This document shows positions 51,056-60,357 of a stretch of DNA of 64,000 nt, in pieces; position 1 is the stretch's first letter, and every line of letters begins with the position of its first letter. The position numbers and the translations under genes are program-made. Location: positions 902,820 through 966,819 of the forward strand of contig NZ_AYPQ01000001.1 in NCBI RefSeq assembly GCF_000633635.1, in the 5' to 3' direction. The DNA is from Enterococcus crotali. GTDB lineage: Bacteria; Bacillota; Bacilli; Lactobacillales; Enterococcaceae. The notes beneath the pieces were generated by a model. That model was not told where the DNA came from and did no database searches. It saw only the letters and a list, made by a program, of their open reading frames with translations.

Positions 51056-51970
51056 TTGGATATCACAGAAACTTTACGTTTTTTTAGACATAAATTGAAG
51101 TTAACTCAAAGAGAAATGATGTCTGAATTTACAGATCCATCAACTTATTCAAAAATTGAAAGCGGCAAACGCTCTTTAAAAGTAAATGAACTAGAAGAAA
51201 TACTAAATCAAACATCCATTAGTGTTGAGGAATTCTTTAGTTTCACAACATTTGATAAGCAACAACAAGATTTCAGAGAAACATTCTATTATTGCGGTGC
51301 TCATTTAGAAAATAAAACCACGAAACAAAAGTTGCTAAATTATTATTATTCACTACAAAATAAAGAAAAAAAATCATTACGAGATTTATCAAATTATATT
51401 GGTATTAAAAATTTTTTCAATGCACATTGGGAAGAAGTTCATCCAGTGACTTTAGAGGAAGTAAATGATATTTTTGAAGATTTACTGAACAAATCTTTCT
51501 ATATTCAATATGATTATATTATCACAGCAAATTTGATTCGTTTTTTCAATGCAAAGCAATCTGATTTATTACTTGCAAGGATGTTCCCAATAAAATACGA
51601 AGAACAACGTGATTTCACTACTAAAAAATTTGCTCATAATATCTTGATCAATTTAATTTCAATGCGGTTATACGCAAAAGATTATAATAGCGCTGAAAAA
51701 TATATCAAGCTAGCAAAAAAACAAGATAAACAGAATGAAAATTACAGTTTTAAGTTGAACCTTCAATATTTAACAAATCTCTTAAATTATATTCTTGAAG
51801 GTGAACCTATTTATATGGAACGAGTATATGACTTTATACATCTATTGGAAAATACAGGTGACATTTTACAAGCTGAACAAGTAAAAAAAGAAGTGAAAAT
51901 GTTAACACATGAGCGAGATAGCGAAAAAATGCTAAATAACTATGCGGTCGGATTACTTAAAGAGTCCTAG
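51056..51970 (+). CDS. Rgg/PrgX-type transcriptional regulator
   Basis: The 304-residue protein has an N-terminal XRE HTH (residues 1-65: LRFFRHKLKLTQREMMSEF, then STYSKIESGKRSL) with the Rgg pattern L-x-x-x-R...KIE-GK...EEFF, and a long all-helical C-terminal domain of TPR type that in this family binds peptide pheromones. It starts with TTG at 51056, after AAGGGAGAG. The divergent 21-aa hydrophobic ORF is the obvious candidate ligand. Target genes are not evident; the small RNA downstream on the opposite strand could also be linked. Confidence 0.8.
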   Translation: MDITETLRFFRHKLKLTQREMMSEFTDPSTYSKIESGKRSLKVNELEEILNQTSISVEEFFSFTTFDKQQQDFRETFYYCGAHLENKTTKQKLLNYYYSLQNKEKKSLRDLSNYIGIKNFFNAHWEEVHPVTLEEVNDIFEDLLNKSFYIQYDYIITANLIRFFNAKQSDLLLARMFPIKYEEQRDFTTKKFAHNILINLISMRLYAKDYNSAEKYIKLAKKQDKQNENYSFKLNLQYLTNLLNYILEGEPIYMERVYDFIHLLENTGDILQAEQVKKEVKMLTHERDSEKMLNNYAVGLLKES

Positions 51971-51989
51971 TTTAACAAACCAAGAATAT

Positions 51990-52062
51990 CCCACCTCTTT
52001 CAAGGTGGGATAAGGAGTATTACTCAGATTGAGTAAAATGAAAATACTGTTAGGGTACATTT
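51990..52062 (-). ncRNA. Putative small RNA 3, paralogue of small RNA 2
   Basis: On the minus strand TTGATA (52086-52091), 17 bases, TATTAT (52063-52068) gives a start near 52056. The RNA repeats the plan of small RNA 2: CTAACA near the 5' end, a TTACTCA/TGAGTAA hairpin (52020-52036), free ACUCCUUAU (complement of AAGGAG at 52012-52017) and a GC-rich hairpin CCCACCT/AGGTGGG (51990-52009). The U run after the last hairpin is poor, so the 3' end is less certain. Confidence 0.5.
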
Positions 52063-52334
52063 ATAATACTACATCGTGTTACAAATATCAACCCTTTGGT
52101 CAATAAATATTCTATATTTGTTCGTTTGTTGTTTTTCCTTCCAAATACCTTAAGTTTGCCTTCTAGTCATTCACCCATTTTACTATCCTACTCAATGATT
52201 TTCACCTAAAAAAATTATTTTAGCTTTTAAATTCAGATTCCCCTGTGAGTATTGTTTCTTAATATCAATTATTTTATATTTTTATTCGTTATTCTGTTAA
52301 AATAAAGAAAATAAGATAAAGCAGGCGAACATTT

Positions 52335-53974
52335 TTGAATATAAAATATAACAAAACCAACCTAATCATTTTATTACTTTTATTATGGATCAGTATTCTT
52401 TCAATCTTTCCGTACTTTTTTAACAACTATATTTTTAGTCAAGATGATCTAATCTTTCATCGAACAAGATTAGAAAGCTATACTCAAGCTGTTAGACACC
52501 TTGATTTTTTCCCCCGAGTCTTCCCAACGATGGGTTTAAATTTTGGCTATGGCGCCGATTTATTCTATCCATCTATTTTGTTGCTGCCTTTTGCGTTTTT
52601 TAGAATCATCGGACTCTCTTTTGTTCCTTCCTACTATTTGTATCAATTATTGATCAGTTTTATTACTGCTATTACTTCTTATTATTTTCTGTATTCTATA
52701 AAAAAGACAAAAAAACAAGCACTTTTATTTGCTTGCTTTTATACTCTTTCTACTTATCGATTGATTGATCAATCTGTTCGTGCAGCGCTTGGAGAAACCT
52801 TAGCTTTTGCATTCTTGCCATTGTTTGTTCTGGGAGTCTACTCCATTTTTTATAGTGATAAACACCGCTGGCAATTACTTGGTATTGGAATGAGTTTATT
52901 GATTGCTGGTCATTTGATTACTGCCTTTTACTCTGTTGTCTTATTGTTGGTCTTCCTATTGATCAATTGGAGAAAATGTAAGTGGCCTCAAATGAAAAGC
53001 TTGATTAAAGCTGGTTTATTATCTCTTGGTTTATCTGCGTGGTTTTTATTTCCTTATTTTGAACAAATCTATCATTTAACATTTAATTTTAGTAATACAA
53101 CACTTTGGGCAAGCGGTTTGAATTTTAGCTTAGGTAATTTGTTTTTAAATAGTCTTTCCAATCTGAGTGCGCCATTCACCGAATTAAAACCTAATATTGG
53201 ACTATTACTTTTAGTTGCTACCATTATTGCTGCTGTTCATTTCCGAACATTAACACCTTCCAATAAACGCCTTACATTCGTCACAATTTTTATGCTCTTA
53301 TTTGCTACAAATATTTTCCCGTGGGGCTTGTTTAAAGGATCAGTGTTGGCGATGATCCAGTTTCCTTGGCGATTATTATTATTTGCCTCTTTTTTTACCA
53401 GTTTACTTGCGGTTTGTTTGATTGAACAATTCCGGCTTTTTTCTGGTAAATATCTAGCCGTATTTATTGCTCTATGTAGTTTGTTAACAATCAGCTTTAA
53501 CGTGAACAATTTAATGCAAAGTAACATCCAAAATAATGTTACTGTGACCAATGAAAATTTTAATGATTTTTATGCATCTGAAATCGGTCATGGCAAAGAA
53601 TATCTCATCAAAGGGACGGATTTCAAAAGCTATTTTGCCGCTCCTGCCTGATCATCGACGGCATTCCTTATACCAATTCAGCTAGCCAAACCAACAACAC
53701 ATATAATTATAGCAGCTACACCTTTCAAACGAATGGGACTCAAGAAGTGCAACTAACTAAGTTTTATTACAAGGGCTATGAAGTAAGCGACGGAACCAAA
53801 AAAATCGACTCATATAATAAAGCTGGTTTAGTCACAGTAAAACTGGATTCTGGTGTTCATACGCTTACTATCTCATATAAAAAAACAATGATACAAAGAG
53901 TCTCAGTTATCCTTTCAATTTTAGTGATCTGTGTAATGGTTTTGTTCAAGCAAAAAACGACTAGCCGACGATAA
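52335..53974 (+). pseudogene. YfhO-like multi-helix membrane protein, frameshifted
   Basis: About 12 membrane segments follow a TTG start. The conserved first loop (FSQDDLIFHRTRLESYTQAVRHLDFFPRV...GYGADLFYPS) is that of YfhO/6-pyruvoyl-tetrahydropterin-synthase-related membrane proteins, which resemble GT-C glycosyltransferases and act in cell-envelope glycosylation. The frame ends at SYFAAPA and resumes at LIIDGIPYTNSASQ, ending in a final helix and KTTSRR. One missing base, for example a C in GCCTGATC at 53647-53648, explains the break. Confidence 0.75.
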
Positions 53975-54059
53975 TGCCGTAATGCTAAAATGATTTTTTT
54001 GATTAAAAACAAAACACTATTTCTCAGCATGGTCCTTTTTGAGCTTTGCTAAGAAACAT

Positions 54060-54431
54060 TTAAAACATTCCCATTTCTATAGACAGAAAAAGGGAAAAAC
54101 CTACGATAAAGGTTTCTACAGTAATGACTGCCCATACTAAATTCAATATACTATAACTCATTATTTTAATTGAAGTTAGTGTGGTTTTTCGTTTATCAAA
54201 GGACCAAAAATAAGTTATGGGTATACTTAATAATGACAAGATGAGCAGAATAAGAATAAGTGTCTGCTCATTAGACATATCGGAAAACCTAAACCCAAAA
54301 GCTAACTGCACGCAAACAAAAATACTCGCTGTTAATAAACAATATACTCTTGAATGACATTTTTTTATTCCAAAGAATAATGCTAAACACAAAATAACTA
54401 ACGGAAATATCGGAAATATTAATAATGACAT
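54060..54431 (-). CDS. Hypothetical four-helix membrane protein
   Basis: The 123-residue protein is mostly hydrophobic, with about four membrane segments and short loops (IKKCHSR; SFDKRKTT). AGGTGAAAG precedes the ATG. I do not recognise the family. Confidence 0.65.
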   Translation of the reverse strand: MSLLIFPIFPLVILCLALFFGIKKCHSRVYCLLTASIFVCVQLAFGFRFSDMSNEQTLILILLILSLLSIPITYFWSFDKRKTTLTSIKIMSYSILNLVWAVITVETFIVGFSLFLSIEMGMF

Positions 54432-54668
54432 TCTTTCACCTACTACTTTTTTTAAGTTTCAACTTTTTCTAGATTTAACCATTGAAGGTTTGTACTCCTA
54501 AAATAGTTAAAGCCAAATTGAACATTCTGCTCGTTAAGTTGCCTGACTGATTTTGGAGTATTTATCTGATTTTCACATATCATGTTCAATAGGTGTCTCA
54601 AATACCATCTGGAGAAGAACCATTTTTATTTGTTATGTTCTTACAAGAATAAATGTAAAGCTTTTTTC

Positions 54669-55418
54669 CTATTCTGCATTTTCAATACTAAATTTCACTG
54701 AAAAATTACTGTATTCTTTTAATTCATCTATTTTAATCGACTCCTCGATATTGCCTTTAATCCCATGTTCTGATTTAATGATTAAGATTATTTGGAATTG
54801 CTCTTTATATTTAGTTAGCCAATCGAGCTTTTCACTCGTTGAAGCATAAATAAGCCATTCATAGTCCTTTGCTATCGTCTTATAGCCCGCAACTTCTAGT
54901 GGTTCTATAAACATACGTGCATTGTATCTTTTTAGTTCTTTTACTTTGTCCGTTATCTCAGCAAAATCAAACGGTTGAACTTTGTCAGTCAACTGATAAG
55001 ACTCAGCTAAATATGAATCAACTTCGGTGAGAAATTCATTTCCAAACAGCTCACTAACTCTAATATTAAGCGCCTCAATCAAGTTAGAATATAGCCAAAG
55101 GGATTCCTCTTCATCATGAACAACAGTCGTTTTGAATTCTAAACGATTTTTTGCTTTTTTTTTGCTTATATCTTTTGTTATATCCGTAACATATTTTTCT
55201 TCAGCCGTTTTTAAATCATTCTCACTGAATAAAATCGACATCCTGACACTGCCACCTTCGTCGGCTAATATTCTATTCATTTTTGCTTTTGTGTTTTTTA
55301 GCCCTAAATCATTTTGAATAAAATCAGTTGCTAATTCATCTGCATACTTTCTATCTGTACTTGACACGCAACCTGTTATAAAGAACAATAATCCCATTAA
55401 AATCAACAATCTTTTCAT
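54669..55418 (-). CDS. Hypothetical lipoprotein, about 249 aa
   Basis: The ATG at 55418 gives a proper lipoprotein signal (KRLLILMGLLFFITGC), whereas the frame from 55481 would place it internally. The mature protein is charged and alpha/beta (KYADELATDFIQNDLGLKNTKAKMNRIL). I do not recognise the family; it resembles DUF-type lipoproteins of Listeria and Bacillus in layout only. Confidence 0.65.
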   Translation of the reverse strand: MKRLLILMGLLFFITGCVSSTDRKYADELATDFIQNDLGLKNTKAKMNRILADEGGSVRMSILFSENDLKTAEEKYVTDITKDISKKKAKNRLEFKTTVVHDEEESLWLYSNLIEALNIRVSELFGNEFLTEVDSYLAESYQLTDKVQPFDFAEITDKVKELKRYNARMFIEPLEVAGYKTIAKDYEWLIYASTSEKLDWLTKYKEQFQIILIIKSEHGIKGNIEESIKIDELKEYSNFSVKFSIENAE

Positions 55419-55577
55419 TTGGTCATACTCATTTCTAAAATTTATTATTTTTGAAAACTCATTTAAAAAAGCTAGGTTCAATCAAATATCTTATCCGATC
55501 ATCTTTGTTTAACTAAATAGACTTTTGTATTTCAACGCATCTAAGAACCATTTTTTCCCCTTTATTGATATTGTTTT
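55419..55577. other. Non-coding interval
   Basis: AT-rich sequence upstream of the lipoprotein gene. I see no gene and no clear promoter pair. Confidence 0.3.
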
Positions 55578-55686
55578 CTACTTTTTTACATCTTCAACTA
55601 TTATTTCGGCTAACAATATTGCTGTAGCAGAGTAGAAATACTGGCCTATATTTTTAATAGCTAAGACCCACTTCTTAAAAGTTCAT
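55578..55686 (-). pseudogene. Possible 35-aa membrane peptide with one-base break
   Basis: An ATG at 55684-55686, behind an extended -10 (TGG-TACAAT) and a weak GATAGGATA site, reads MNF and then a stop. If one T of the TTTT run is removed, the frame continues as KKWVLAIKNIGQYFYSATA and ILLAEIIVEDVKK. The 34 open codons with amphipathic and hydrophobic pattern suggest a real or recently lost small protein. Confidence 0.3.
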
Positions 55687-55993
55687 TATCCTATCTTTAT
55701 TGTACCAGAAACGAATGTTTTTGATAGGTTGCTTTTTATTAATCTTAGGCGTGATCGTACTGGCTGTTGTTATGATTTTTGTTGTATAGCAAATTTATCA
55801 TGTGCTTGGATTGATCTCCTAAAGTAACTTTATTTTAGGGCTTCAATAATATAAGTCGGATTTGTGAATAGCTAGTCTTCAAAAATATATATACTTGTCA
55901 GAAAAGCATTAATTCTATTGCGATAAGAAAATAGAATAGAAGTTTTATAATACTGGGGTTCTTTTTAACTTTTTATTTAACCCAAACTGTAAA

Positions 55994-56092
55994 TCACCAA
56001 GGTTGACTAGTTGGGCCTACAGTAAATTCATTAACATTCACATCTTCTGGTTGATCGATTGCATAAACAACAATTTTATCTTTAATTGTCAT
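55994..56092 (-). CDS. 32-aa peptide ORF of unknown function
   Basis: The ORF encodes MTIKDKIVVYAIDQPEDV and NVNEFTVGPTSQPW, with a polar, acidic middle and a Gly-Pro-Thr-Ser-Gln-Pro-Trp end. The upstream AAAGAG is a modest ribosome binding site. The layout (acidic leader-like part, short distinct C-terminus) could be a modified-peptide precursor, but no modifying enzyme is nearby. It may also be a gene remnant. Confidence 0.35.
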   Translation of the reverse strand: MTIKDKIVVYAIDQPEDVNVNEFTVGPTSQPW

Positions 56093-56148
56093 TGTTCTCT
56101 TTAGAACTTAAATATGCAACTCTAATTGAACTACTTCCGTTATTTTGC

Positions 56149-56721
56149 CTATTCATCTTCTTCGATTTTTCGAATCACTCTGGCTGGACTACCCACTACG
56201 ACCACATTATCAGGAACATCTTTTGTCACCGTTGAGTCTGCCGCAACAATCGAATTTTTTCCAATTGTGATTCCAGGTAAAACAGTCACATTTGCCCCAA
56301 GCCATGCGTTCTTCTTAATACAGATCGGCTCTACCTTGATTCCGCGCCGATTTTTAGGAGAAATCAAATGATTTACTGTAATTAATCTAGATCCTGGACC
56401 AATCAATACTTGATCTTCGATCGTAATACCACCCAAATCAACAAAAGTCACATTTTGATTAATAAAAATATCTTTGCCAAAGATAATATGCTTACCGAAA
56501 TCACTATAAAAAGGTTGGGAAATTTTCACAGATGAATCAATTTTTTGCCCAGTAATTTTCTCTAGATGCTCTAAGACCTTTTCATTAGGATAATACTGTG
56601 CATTCATCATCATTATTAATTGCTCGTTATTCTGCTTTACTAAATAGATTTCCTTAAACAAGGGTGAATCTTTTACTATCTCTTTTCCTACAATTTTCTG
56701 CTGTAAATCCATGTTTTCCAT
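56149..56721 (-). CDS. Maltose/galactoside O-acetyltransferase-like protein
   Basis: The 190-residue protein has the N-terminal Mac domain and a left-handed beta-helix of hexapeptide repeats (FINQNVTFVDLGGITIEDQVLIGPG), with the CoA-site region AWLGANVTVLPGITIGKNSIVAADS. Acetyl-CoA acetylates a sugar hydroxyl. Catalytic His is probably in TVNHLIS. AGGAGG precedes the ATG. It is divergent from a LysR gene, which probably regulates it. Confidence 0.9.
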   Translation of the reverse strand: MENMDLQQKIVGKEIVKDSPLFKEIYLVKQNNEQLIMMMNAQYYPNEKVLEHLEKITGQKIDSSVKISQPFYSDFGKHIIFGKDIFINQNVTFVDLGGITIEDQVLIGPGSRLITVNHLISPKNRRGIKVEPICIKKNAWLGANVTVLPGITIGKNSIVAADSTVTKDVPDNVVVVGSPARVIRKIEEDE

Positions 56722-56845
56722 TTATTTTCCTCCTGACATATCCATTAAATTTTCACTATCCAAAGTATATACGAATCCGTTATACTTAACTAATACCAAT
56801 AAAACATAGATAACTATTCTTTTTAGTTATAGGAAGGACGATTAA

Positions 56846-57711
56846 ATGGAGCTTCGTGTATTAACGTATTTTTTAGCAGTCGCAAGAGAAAAAACAATTA
56901 GTAAAGCAGCTGAAGTCCTGCATCTGTCTCAGCCAACCCTTTCAAAGCAATTAAAAGAATTAGAAGACGAACTTGGTGTGACCTTATTTACTAGAGGAAA
57001 TCGATCCATCACATTAACCGAAGATGGTATCTATTTAATGAATAGAGGGAAAGAAATTCTATCTTTGGTTGAATCAACGACAACAAATCTCGGCAAAAAT
57101 GAAGTAATCAGTGGAGAAATAACGATTGGCGGTGGAGAAACACAAGCTTCGAGTTTGTTGGGCGTATTTTGCACGAGCTAAGAGATCATTATCCAGAAGT
57201 TAATCTACACCTCTATAGTGGTAATGCGGATGATGTATTGGAAAAAATTGATAAGGGTCTTGTAGATTTTGGGCTCGTTATAGATCCAGTAGAAAAACAA
57301 AAATACGAATATATTCGACTGCCTTTAATTGATTCTTGGGGAATTTTAGTCAATACCTCACATCCTTTAGCTAGTCAACAAACAGTGCAGCCAGAAGATA
57401 TTCAACATACGCCTTTACTTATTTCAAATCAATCATTCGTTGATAATCAGCTGTCTGAATGGTTTGGAGGAAATATAGAGCACCTGAATGTTGTTGGCAC
57501 ATATAACCTGCTTTATAATGCGTCGTTGTTGGCAAAAAAAGGCGTTGCGAGCGTTCTTTGTATTGACGGAATTGTAAATACGTCTAACACAAACCTAACC
57601 TTCGTTCCTTTTTTTCCACCATTAACCGCAAATATCAACATTGTTTGGAAAAAAGACAAGAGCTTTTCAAGTGCATCAAAGGAGTTTTTACGCTTACTGA
57701 AGTTGGTTTAG
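56846..57711 (+). pseudogene. LysR-family regulator, frameshifted
   Basis: The N-terminal HTH (MELRVLTYFLAVAREKTISKAAEVLHLSQPTLSKQ, typical LTTR) and the start of the effector domain (GEITIGGGETQASSLLG) are in one frame. The effector domain continues in the next (LRDHYPEVNLHLYSGNADDVLEKI...VWKKDKSFSSASKEFL). At 57160-57162 there are three G; a fourth would read SLLGRILHELRDHYPEV and give a normal protein of about 288 residues. It is divergent from the acetyltransferase gene. Confidence 0.85.
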
Positions 57712-57882
57712 TTTCTTTGTTGTTTTCTCAGAAAAAACGGTATTGATTTACATTGGGGCGGTGTAGATTTAAAACAGTATAGTTAAAATTATTTAGACTC
57801 TATTGAATGTATATATCAAAGGGAAGACCAACTACCCCTTTGTTTGTAAATTTCGTAGAATTGTAACGATGGTACTCAATGC

Positions 57883-57940
57883 AAAAAAATAGACAGTAGA
57901 AACGCTGTACAAACCTCTGTACATCACCGTTTCTACTGTC
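57883..57940 (-). terminator. Terminator of ssrA
   Basis: GACAGTAGAAACG (57892-57904) pairs with CGTTTCTACTGTC (57928-57940), with inner CTGTAC/GTAC pairing, and seven A at 57883-57889 give the U run on the minus strand. Confidence 0.85.
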
Positions 57941-57957
57941 TGTCTCCATAAAAAGTA

Positions 57958-58321
57958 TGGAGACGGCGGGAGTCGAACCCGCGTCCAAACACATTGCCAC
58001 TTAAACTTCTACGCTCATAGTCATACTATTTTAAGGCTTCGCTGAAGTTCATGCCGCATAACAGGCCCAAACTCTCGCTAGTCTGATGATCTCTTCTACA
58101 TTTTACAGACGGAAAAATGTAGTGTATCCCACTTAATTTGAGACCCTTACCCGAGCACATGGCGATGCCGGGAGGATCTTCACCCGCTGTTTTTACGCAG
58201 CTAGAGCGAAAGTATTGTTTGTGTTTTTAGCAGTTATATTTAACTGTAACGTTTTTACGTAGACGTAACCTACGAAACGCGATTCAAGCTCAACTATGCC
58301 TGTCGAATCCGTAACGTCCCC
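57958..58321 (-). ncRNA. ssrA: tmRNA
   Basis: The 364-nt minus-strand RNA begins GGGGACGTTACGGATTCGAC (58321) and ends with a T-arm GGGTTCGACTCCC and CCGTCTCCA (57958), so the CCA end is encoded. The tag frame at 58193-58231 reads AKNTNNTFALAA-stop and starts with GCT; the ALAA end is the ClpXP degradation signal. It rescues stalled ribosomes with SmpB. The tag differs at two positions from the E. faecalis tag as I remember it (AKNENNSFALAA). Confidence 0.97.
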
Positions 58322-58457
58322 GTTAAGATTAAATAGCATAATATACGCTTTTGTTAGTATAACATATTTATCTTGAATTTTAAAGGTTTAAGAGCTGATT
58401 ACTTCCCTTTTGTTTGTAACTAGATAACACTTTTTAAAACAGTTTTCAGATCAAAAA

Positions 58458-58784
58458 TCAATGACCTGTTCCAAAAGTATTGACTAAAACTGTACCGATC
58501 ACAATAAAACCAATACCGATCACTGTTGGCGTATTGATCTGTTCTTTCCAGTAAACCACTGAAAAAATCGTGATCAAGATAATTCCAACCGCTCCCCACA
58601 AAGCATACGCTACATTTAACGGCATATATTTGATCGCCTTAGACAAACTATAAAAACAGACAACATATGCAATCAGACATTCCACCGATGGTAATAGCTT
58701 AGTGAATCCGTCAGTTGCTTTTAATAAATTTGTTGCAATAACTTCACTTATTATGGCAATAAAAAGATAGATATACCCTATCAA
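58458..58784 (-). CDS. SMR-family multidrug efflux protein
   Basis: The 108-residue, four-helix EmrE/QacC-type proton antiporter keeps the essential membrane Glu in IAIISEVIATNLLK and the helix 2-3 pattern YVVCFYSLSKAIKYMPLNVAYALWGAVG. The start is TTG with GGAGGGA upstream. It probably exports quaternary ammonium cations or guanidinium-type compounds as a dimer. Confidence 0.93.
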   Translation of the reverse strand: MIGYIYLFIAIISEVIATNLLKATDGFTKLLPSVECLIAYVVCFYSLSKAIKYMPLNVAYALWGAVGIILITIFSVVYWKEQINTPTVIGIGFIVIGTVLVNTFGTGH

Positions 58785-58956
58785 ACTCGTTCCCTCCTCT
58801 TATAACACCTAAATCATTATAGCAAAATTCTAGCTAAAAGAAACCTAGATTTTTTAAACTAATTAACAGCAAGTTTTAGATAAAAAAACATCAACAGATT
58901 TAGTGATTCAAAATCCATTGATGCGTTTTCTTCTATTTTATTCATTTCTTTCCAAA

Positions 58957-59379
58957 TCAAGGTTCAACATAATAATTCAACATCCAATTGATGCCAAATT
59001 TATCAACGACCATCCCATATTTTTTCGACCAGAATGTTTCTCCCAGCGGCATTGTTACTTTTCCCTCTTCAGCCAATCGATTGAAAATTCGATCGATTTT
59101 CGCTTCATCTTCCGTGCTTATCACTAAAGATACATTATTTCCTTGAGTAAATGTTAAACCCATTCCATCTGGCACATCAGAAAACATAACAGGAACACCT
59201 TCAATTGTCATGGATGCATTGATTACCAAATCTTTCCAAGCCTCAGGTGTTGGGTGTTCAGGATCTTTTGGCGCATCCGCAAAAGTCATGATCCCTTCAT
59301 TTTTCACCTCGAACACAGACTCATAGAAAGCAATTGCAGCCGCCGCTTCGTTTTTAAAATTCAGATAGACTTCTAACAT
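58957..59379 (-). CDS. VOC-family (PhnB/glyoxalase-like) protein
   Basis: The 140-residue protein has the two beta-alpha-beta-beta-beta modules of the vicinal oxygen chelate fold (YLNFKNEAAAAIAFYESVFEVKN; GDTFWSKKYGMVVDKFGINWML-like end). PhnB-type proteins of this kind often lack enzyme activity data. The ATG at 59379 is better spaced from GAGAGG than the one at 59388. Confidence 0.88.
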   Translation of the reverse strand: MLEVYLNFKNEAAAAIAFYESVFEVKNEGIMTFADAPKDPEHPTPEAWKDLVINASMTIEGVPVMFSDVPDGMGLTFTQGNNVSLVISTEDEAKIDRIFNRLAEEGKVTMPLGETFWSKKYGMVVDKFGINWMLNYYVEP

Positions 59380-59454
59380 GTTCGTCATCCTCTCAAGCTA
59401 TTTTCAATAATTATCTCATGACAAAATAGATTAAGCGAAAGGAACGCTCATATT

Positions 59455-59934
59455 TTAATCAAAGTCTGTATCTATCAACAAGGTTGCGACAAAGTTTTCT
59501 AAATATTTTTGATCCATCTCATCATAGCCATTAGTTACTGAACTATCCAAATCTAAAACACCAAGTAATTTTCCCTCTTTGACCATTGGCACGACAATTT
59601 CTGAATGAGCTGCTGAATCACAAGAGATATAATTTTGATGATTTTTCACATCATCGACGATCAATGTCTTACGTGTTTCAGCCGATTCACCACAAACGCC
59701 TTTTCCCATCTTGATTCGAGTACAAGAAACCTTTCCTTGAAATGGACCTAGAACTAATTCTTCCCCATCAAACAAGTAATAGCCGGCAAAAACTGTATTT
59801 GGTAATGCATCCGCTAATAATGCAGACGAATTGGCAAGATTGGCAATTTTATCATGTTCGATTTCAATAATTGCTGCTTGTTGCTGTATTAGAAGCTGGT
59901 AAGCTGCTGACTTTTCTTCTTTAGTATTCCACAT
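59455..59934 (-). CDS. Free methionine-(R)-sulfoxide reductase (GAF domain)
   Basis: The 159-residue single GAF-domain protein has the three fRMsr cysteines in [14 protein letters not shown] and [15 protein letters not shown]. It reduces free Met-R-sulfoxide with thioredoxin and protects from oxidative stress. The length fits YtsP/YeaZ-type fRMsr. Confidence 0.92.
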   Translation of the reverse strand: MWNTKEEKSAAYQLLIQQQAAIIEIEHDKIANLANSSALLADALPNTVFAGYYLFDGEELVLGPFQGKVSCTRIKMGKGVCGESAETRKTLIVDDVKNHQNYISCDSAAHSEIVVPMVKEGKLLGVLDLDSSVTNGYDEMDQKYLENFVATLLIDTDFD

Positions 59935-60209
59935 TGTTTCGTCACACTCTTTTCTGTAGTTAAAAATAGTTAATTTAGTTGGCTTTTTTTATTATAGCAT
60001 ATCTTTTCTTTAAACTATTTTTCAAACTTTCACATAAAAAGAAAGATCGCTAGCCTATTATTTTGTCAATACTTTGTTTTTTTATTAGGAAAGATATTCA
60101 TACTCTTCATAACAAGTTCAAACGAATTCATACTTTCTTCAAGCTTTTTTATGTTTGATTTAATCTATTAAGGTTATAGTTTAATCATAGTAAACAACCA
60201 ATATATTTT

Positions 60210-60299
60210 GTGGATGAACGTGGTGTTAAAACTCTTTGAGGACTAACGGATGTTTATTCTCGACCTGATGAGGTGTAGGTTCGAATCCTACCGTCCACG
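60210..60299 (+). other. tRNA-like fold (not a canonical tRNA)
   Basis: A 7-bp acceptor-like stem, GTGGATG (60210-60216) with CGTCCAC (60292-60298), one G-U pair, is directly joined to a perfect T-arm, GTAGG-TTCGAAT-CCTAC (60275-60291). The 58 bases between do not form a usual D-arm or a 7-base anticodon loop; the best inner stem is GAGGA/TTCTC with a 14-base loop. No CCA is encoded. The RNA resembles a tmRNA end or a decayed class II tRNA. It lies 58 bases before a tiny ORF. Confidence 0.45.
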
Positions 60300-60357
60300 T
60301 ACGTGCAATTTTTGCACTTGATCATACAATCATTAACCAAGAAAGGACAGATGTTTC

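Noticed and set aside
57800-58000. Minus-strand 66-codon ORF
   Set aside because: It covers the tmRNA 3' end and its terminator and has no ribosome binding site.
60210-60299. Calling this a functional tRNA-Ser or tRNA-Leu gene
   Set aside because: Length and T-arm fit a class II tRNA, but no D-arm or 7-base anticodon loop can be drawn, so no anticodon can be assigned.
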